64,000 bases of DNA from Zanthoxylum bungeanum. Lineage: Eukaryota; Streptophyta; Magnoliopsida; Sapindales; Rutaceae. Shown here piece by piece: positions 57,492 to 64,000 of this stretch. A program made the translations under genes and the position numbers. Location: NCBI GenBank assembly GCA_019454045.1, contig SKCR01038129.1, forward strand, positions 1-64,000, read 5' to 3'. Under the pieces are notes generated by a model. The model made no database searches, was not told the origin of the DNA, and was given only the letters and a program-made list of their open reading frames with translations. Within the stretch, counting starts at the first letter, position 1, and every line of letters begins with the position of its first letter.

Positions 57492-59029
57492 GCTGGCTCT
57501 TCCTCTGCACCTGATGTTCCTCAATCGCAACATTAAACTGCTCGGCGGTTATTGCGATTCTGTTCTCTGACACATTGAACGAATGGAATCTTGTATTGAC
57601 TTCATCGTTCAAAATAGCTTGGCCATGAGGCAGTTGCTTCAATAAATAGATCGCCATCTCAACATGAACGATGAGCAGATTCTAGTATTTCCTGATCTGT
57701 CAGAGGACGGTACCGACGACGATGAGGCTGAGGAATGATTTAACCAAGGTACCATTATTCCATTATCTTTATTTTATTTTGTAACGAATTGGGGACAATG
57801 CTCACTTTAGGTTTGGAGGTATGATTATTCATTTTTATTTTCTCCATTGTTATTTTTTTCTACCCTGCATGTCGTTTGTTTTAAATGTTTTTCATATTTG
57901 CATTTTTTAATTTTTACATGCTTTTCTTTAAAAAATGTAAAAAAAAAAAAAGTCTAATGAGATTGTTTGTCTAAAAAGTTTTAGGAAAAGATAAATGTTA
58001 CTTTCACTTTATCCTATACTTTGAGTCTAATATCTAGGTCAGACTTATATTCACTTAAGAAAATAGTTATGTAACAGTTAGATAATAAGGAATTGACAAC
58101 GTGACTAGTTGAAATAATTGGTGGTTGATGAATGACCGTTTGCCTGAATATTTATTTCTGTCTGCAACTATTTTTGATGTGAGGAATGATGATAAAAAAA
58201 ATAAATGAATAAAAACTAACCAAGCTAGTACTTAGAAACCGGGCGTCTTGCCTTAGTCAGCAGTGATTGTTCACGTCAAATGGGAAAGCTTAAGTTAGTT
58301 AATTAATAAAGTTATTATTTAGTAACCGAGCATTTTGCATTAGTAAGCAGTGACCGTTTACGTCAAATGGTAGAACTTTTATCATATGAGATCCGAGTAA
58401 TTAAGTCTGTAAGGGTGTTTTACCACCTAGTGCCCTAAAGCTAACTGGTCTGGGAGTCACTGGTCCAAAGCTCGCTATATGGATTAAAGATGTTACAAAA
58501 AAATCATCATACCTCACTTTGCACATATTGTAGTAGACAGAATAATTTTAGATACTCAGGTTGGTTTGACGCATTAGCTACTGAGAATTGAGATGAAATC
58601 ACCTAGTTGATAACTTAGAGTCAAAGCTGTTTTCAAAATTATTCACACACATATTTAGAGTCTGATTTAGATACTTTGTTCAAAGGAAAGGATTTTAGTT
58701 GTAGTATGTATTTTGAAGGTTCCTTTAACTTTGATGCTAGACATTCTCTGTGGACAATGTATATATATTTTTATTTTCGTTTATTTTATTTATTTCTTTA
58801 TTTTATCTTTATGTGTGATTGCATGTGCATGATTGACATTTTTGGGTATCGTAGCTGTAAACCCTCATGAGACTACAACTCGTCCACTAGGGACACCTAA
58901 GGGTTTAAAAGCTTGTTGCATATGCTAAATGCAACCGTGATCCCTATGAAACTGGCTTAGATTAATTTAGTTTCAGTTGTTTTTTTTCTTTTTATTTTAT
59001 TTGTTTTGCTCGAGGACAAGCAAATTACA
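57492..59029 (+). other. Non-coding 3' region of Athila-like element
   Basis: 57492-57740 holds further decayed coding-like sequence. 57790-57835 has GGGGACAATGCTCACTTTAG followed by GTTTGGAGG, of a type common after the last Athila gene. Two 52-base direct copies lie at 58232-58283 and 58319-58370 (87 bases apart, with TTAGTAACCGAGCATTTTGC in the second). No gene seen. Confidence 0.5.
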
Positions 59030-59043
59030 GTTTGGGGGTTTAA
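59030..59043 (+). other. Polypurine tract region of Athila-like element
   Basis: CTCGAGGACAAGCAAATTAC (59008-59027) and TTTGGGGGTTTAA precede the LTR start TGTGTGG. GAGGACAAGCAA followed by a G run is usual just before Athila/Tat 3' LTRs. Confidence 0.55.
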
Positions 59044-59954
59044 TGTGTGGAAAATATATCAATATTTAACCGCCCCTTTTACTTAATATTTTGTATAGTT
59101 TATCAGGTTTTATGAACGTTTTGATGTGTTTTTATTTATTTTACAGATAAAATAAAACCAGGACTTAATGGAATTAATCAGGAATAAATGTGGAACAAAG
59201 AAGAGCAAAAACTAGACTTGATATTTCGAATTTGGAGGTTAGAAACTTGAAATGGCGTTCTAACGAAGTACAATTTTGGAAATTTCAACTTTATATAATA
59301 TTCATATTTCGGCCATAACTTTTTATTCCGAAATTAGATTGAGGTGATTCAATTCCAAATTAAAGAATACTCAAATATCTACAACTTTAAAGTTCATAAG
59401 ATTTTCGAATTCTGAAGTTTTCATGACCGAAATGGATGAAAAATCCAAAATTATGTTATGAATAATTACTAAAGTCATTATAAAAAATTACAAAAATAAT
59501 AGAAAATGACAATTTACAATTGCCAAACTTCCACCAAACATGCTTGCATGTTTGGTGGAGGATTTGGTGTCATATTTTATGCCATGTTTGGTGGAGAAAG
59601 TGGTGGAGAAATTTGTGGAGGCAAAAAATTTTCTTATAAATATCAAATCATTTCATTTGTAAATTTCATACTTTCCTTGATTTCTTGATAAAGACTTAAA
59701 GATTATATCTCGTATGTTTTATTTAGTAGTTTTGTAATGTATTTTCATTTTAATTTTTAGTAGTAATAATAGTTTGTGTGTTTTTACTTTGCTTCGTAAT
59801 TAATTTCCGTTGGGGGAAGGTTGAAACCTTTAATATGATAGGGTAGATCAATCTCACTTACTTTATAATATGAAAATTATAATTTAATAATATGGATTAA
59901 TGTTGTACCGCCTACATGACTGATGTTATTTATTTGACATAATATGACACCACC
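59044..59954 (+). repeat. 3' LTR of Athila-like element, 5' part
   Basis: Starts TGTGTGGAAAATATATCAAT. 911 bases remain before a Copia LTR interrupts it at 59955. It contains a perfect 13-bp inverted repeat (59531-59558). The 5' LTR piece kept at 39682-40259 is the other end of the LTR, so the two cannot be compared with each other here. Confidence 0.55.
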
Positions 59955-61197
59955 TGTTGGACAGTTATGACTTATAGAGTCACTATTTGTAAAAGACATT
60001 ATGGTTTTTGTATAAATTAACTACGTAGCAATGTAAATTACCTTTTATCATTTTGTAATTTATTTACTTGGATATATAAATGGTAAAGGTCCTTATCATT
60101 AGATCCGAATTGATAAGATATGAGACAATATCAATTCAAAATGGTTTAATCATTAAAACATCCCTAGTCGTAGTATTATCGAGATTGGACATCGATAATG
60201 CAGAATAGACTAGTATTGCAATTGTGCGTGTTATGGAAGTGTAATAGCATAGTTCTCATATATTTAAGTATATGATACTTATGCAAGTGCGATAAGAGGT
60301 TGTGTTTACCGATGGTACGGAAACAGCTTCGCTCTGGATAGACCCCGCAGAATTCAATTGGTAGTGTGACTATGTGTCTATGGGAATCCACATTAGGGTA
60401 AGTGTATTTGGTCTTAACATGAGACTTGCATTGCTAGTACTTGTAAAAATCGATACGGTTTGGTTTTGGTCATCCAGGACTTTAACAGGTTCTGTGTACG
60501 CCTCTTTTGGGTTTATTGAGAATCGTAGTGTATTGGATGTGATGTCAAGAAGGAAGTATCACTTCAATCATATGGAGATGATGATCACGCAGCGATACAG
60601 AACTGGTTCTCTATAGTGTTGCAACCATCGGGATAATATGACCTAGTCATGATTATCCGATTAAAGAGATTAGTTGCTAGATATCTGACATATGCTTCGT
60701 ACGGGGCAGATACTATTCCAGCCCTAGGCCTTGCATGTGACATCAGATACTGGATCGCTATACACGATACTACGTATACTACGCCTGACAAAGATCGTAT
60801 ATTCCATTAATAATATTTCTAGAGAATTGGGTAGGCACGGTGCTTCGCTAGAAGCCAACCATGTCTCGTAAATTAGTAAAAATATAGTACGAGGTACCTA
60901 AGTGTTCGGATAGTCTGACGATCAGATTTACTGCCAACATATCCAGGGATCTCTTAGGTCGCTTCCCGAAGATTCGCCGATGACATATGATTCGAACTTA
61001 ATTAATCTGGGATTAATTGCGGAGAGACTTTATCTGGGATAAAGTACTATTTGAAAAGAGAGAACGATTAATTTGGAATTAATCTATAAAATTATATATT
61101 CGATATATTAAATCGAAATTAGATTTCGACGCGGAATTAAAATTATATTTTAATTCGGGCAAACGAGTCAATTTAGAATTAATTCGTTAGCGACGTG
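59955..61197 (+). repeat. Copia LTR, subfamily S2, interrupted
   Basis: Starts TGTTGGACAGTTATGACTTA with no polypurine tract before it, so it is a 5' or solo LTR inserted in the Athila 3' LTR. Its text follows the S2 LTRs (AAAAGACATTATGGTTTTTG). Palindromes at 61000-61186 include ACTTTATC-tgg-GATAAAGT, the S2 form of H3. It stops at GCGACGTG, where an opposite-strand S1 LTR begins. Confidence 0.85.
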
Positions 61198-63319
61198 TGT
61201 TGGAGTTCTACGGTCCCAAGGATCGAATACAATGCAAGAAATAAGTGCGTGAATATAACGAGGAAGTTACGGAATACTTACATCGAGCGGTTGACCGATG
61301 CGGCAATAAACAAAAATCAAATTCTGTCCTCCTCCAAGTCACGGCAGTGAGCAGTCCACTGCTCCTTCATTTTCAGTTTTGGATCATCTTCCAAGCTCCA
61401 AGCTCGCGTGATATGGTTCTAAGCTCGCGGGTGGGTTTCCCTATCACCTTCATATGTCTCTCGGAGTGCTAGCTCTATTGGTTTTGCCACAAAATCAAAC
61501 ACTTTTGCTTCCCTTAGCTCACGGCAGTGAGCAAACCAGAGGAGAGTAAATGACAGCCCCTTGGGCGTGAAGGAGAGGGAGAGAAAAAGAAAATGTGTGT
61601 TATGTGATGGTTGGCCAAAAGTGTGTATCTAATACCACTTTTTATTTTCCAAAAAATCAATTAATTGATTTCTAAAATCAAAAAACAAATACCAAATATT
61701 TAAAAATATTAAATGTCTATCATGCCATCACACTTGAGTGTATTACACTCCACCATCAACTTCCATCAAGTCACATCTTTCAATCAAGTTGTCAAGTCAC
61801 ATCACTCAAAGTGACAAGTGATTTGACGCTTGAAGTGACTAGCGATTTGACGCTTGATGTGACTAATGATTTCACGCTTGATTTGACTTGCGTGCCGCAA
61901 TCGAATTCAAAATGCGAATGCGCTTGCAAACAATCTCGGGCTCGGGTTCGTTAATTCCAAATTAACGAATTTTCCCGTTGCGATGTAATTAAATCTAATT
62001 TAATTAAATAATCATGCCTAGCATAATTACTATTCACGTCGCTAACGAATTAATTCTAAATTAACTCGTTCGCCCGAATTAAAATCTAATTTTAATTCCG
62101 CGTCGAAATCCAATTTCGTATAATATATCGAATATATTATTTTAACCGATTAATTCCAATTAATTGTTCTCTCTCTTTAAAAGATATTTTATCATAGATA
62201 AAATATCTTCGCAAGTAATCTTGGATTAATTTTCTCTCTCTTCTAATTAATCACAGATTAATTAAAGTGCGAGTCATACGTCATCGGTGAATCTTCGGGA
62301 AACGACCCATGAGATCCCCGGATATGTTGGCAGTAAATCCGGTTGTCGGACTATCCGATCACGTACGTACCAAGTACGACGTTTTATCGATTTACAAGAC
62401 ATGGTTGGCTTCTAGCAAAGCACCATGCCTACCCAATTCTCCAGAAATATCCTTACCGGAATATAGGATCTGTATCAGGCGTAGTATACGTAGTATTACG
62501 TACATCGATCCAATATCGGATGATCACATGCAAGGCCTGAGACTGGTTCAGTGTCTGTCCCGTACGACGCATATATTGGATGACAAGCAACTAGTCTCTT
62601 TATTATCGGATAATCATGACCAAGTCATATTATCCCGACGGTTGCAACCTTTTTAGAGAACCAGTTCTGTATCCTTGCGCGATCATCATCTCCACTATGA
62701 CTGGAGTGATACTTCCGTCTTGACATCACACCCAATACGCTACGATTCTCAATATACCCAGCAGAGGCGTACACAGAACCTGTTAAAGCCCTGGACGACC
62801 AAAACCAAAGTATATTGATTGTCGCAAGTATTAGCGGTGCAAGTCTCGGGTTAAGACCAAATACACCTACCCTGATTTCGGACTTCCATAGACACATAGT
62901 CATACTACCAATGGAATTCCGAGGGGGTCTATCTAGAGCGAAGCTGTTTTCCGTACCATCGGTAAAACACAACCTCCTATTACACTTGCATGAGTATCCT
63001 ATACCCAAATATATGAGAACTATGCCGTTATGCCCTCATAACGCGCACAAGTGTAATACTAGTCTTTTACGCATTTGTCGATGTCCAATCTCGATAATAC
63101 TCTGACTAGGGATATTTAATGATTTATCCTTCATGGACTGATACTGTCTCATATCATTCTCAATCAAGGAACAAATCATAAGGACCTCATATCATTTATA
63201 CATCTTGGTGATCTAATCACAAACGATAAGAGAGCAATCTCCTTTGCCACATAGTTAATTTGTACAACAACACCATGATCTATACAAATAGTGATGCTAT
63301 GGGTCATAACTATCCAACA
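61198..63319 (-). repeat. Copia 3' LTR, subfamily S1 (2122 bp, minus strand)
   Basis: Plus-strand TGTTGGAGTTCTACGGTCCC to ...CATAACTATCCAACA. Inserted in the S2 LTR just after palindrome H7. Palindrome chain at 61947-62263, including 10-bp arms TTCGTTAATT-cca (61947-61969). A 127-codon minus-strand frame (62625-63008) lies in U3. Confidence 0.9.
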
Positions 63320-64000
63320 ATCTCCCACTTGGCCTATAGGCAGTCACTCGAGTGTCTTACACCCGAACTATTTATAATTGGCTCAAACTGCTGAGGAAAG
63401 ACTTTCGTCAGCGGATTTGCATGATTGTCATCTGATGTGATTTATACGATCATCACATCGCCATGATGTATGATCCGAACGAATCAGATGAATAGTCGAA
63501 GTATATATCTGGATCGTTGATGAGACCATTAATTCTTTAGCTTGTGCTGAAGCCTAGATCAGTTGCTAACAGAATTATATCTAATCTAAGTAGATTTATT
63601 ATTGACCCAAATGGCTTATATTGCTTCCTCAGCTGCAGCAATAACCCACATTTGTTGTTAATTCGGAAATAGTATCTTGCTTGGAAGATTTCCAGCTCAC
63701 TGTACCGTTTATTCAAACTGTATAGTACTGTTGTTTGACTTATAGTCGTTGTCATCGGTTTGGGAACTTGCAGTAGTGATCCCAGTCACTTCAAGTTCTC
63801 CTTCTCCATAGTTTAAGACAGCATCCTTAGTTCGTCTAAGATACTAACAGATGTTCTTAACATCAATCCAGTGACTATCACCTGGATTTTCCTATTTGTG
63901 AATCCATATGCTCAAAGCGTATGAGATACCAGGTCACGTATATTTTTCAATGTACGAGTTCTCGGAGAGTGTTAACAACTTTAAATCTATCCCAGTAGAT
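63320..64000 (-). pseudogene. Decayed Copia pol (RNase H end), subfamily S1, runs out of window
   Basis: Polypurine tract at 63320-63330 (plus-strand ATCTCCCACTT). RNase H remnants at 63535-63800 carry the same deletion as the other S1 copies (plus-strand CTTGTGCTGAAGCCTAGATC). The sequence continues beyond 64000 towards RT. Confidence 0.85.

Overview
This window reads as intergenic, repeat-packed DNA from a flowering plant. I see no intact host gene, no rRNA or tRNA gene and no CRISPR array. Almost every base can be placed in a plant transposon family: Copia LTR elements of Angela/Tork type (AAGTGGGAGA polypurine tract, TGTTGG LTR start, initiator-Met primer site), an Athila-like element, LTR pieces of Tekay/Del type, an Ac-type hAT transposon, and a large tandem repeat of unknown family. 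Many elements sit inside others, and most coding remnants are broken by stops and frameshifts.

Left part (1-11287). The 3' half of a decayed Copia element runs on the plus strand (1-4324). A scrap of a minus-strand retroelement follows (4325-5400), then a minus-strand Copia copy cut off in its leader (5401-11287).

Middle (11288-37661). Four segments recur in the order A, D, B, C: A-D-B-C-A-D-(E)-B-C-A. The repeat period is about 5.8-6.9 kb once later insertions are removed. D holds two strictly periodic minisatellites of 33 bp and 43 bp. Two elements have landed in the array: a 2.27 kb LTR-like piece (14750-17016) and a complete 10.1 kb Copia element with perfect GTAGA target duplications (22070-32211).

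Right part (37662-64000). A minus-strand LTR of Tekay type (37662-39681) abuts a pol-less Athila-like element (39682-59954). That element has been split by a 9.8 kb Copia element (41205-51050, minus) and by a 4.1 kb hAT transposon with perfect CTGAAACC duplications (51485-55575). Its 3' LTR is cut by another Copia LTR (59955-61197), which in turn is interrupted by a minus-strand Copia copy (61198-64000).

Two Copia subfamilies can be told apart. S2 (41205-51050 and 59955-61197) keeps a recognisable but dead gag-pol. S1 (1-4324, 5401-11287, 22070-32211, 61198-64000) has a heavily decayed gag-pol whose lesions are shared between copies, so it probably spread as a non-autonomous family moved by helper proteins. 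The most unusual signal lies inside the LTRs of both subfamilies: a chain of six to nine short palindromes, nearly all with a 3-nt spacer. At least two stem positions differ between copies in a paired way, as expected for a conserved RNA fold. A second conserved stem-loop with a self-complementary 10-mer lies just upstream of gag.
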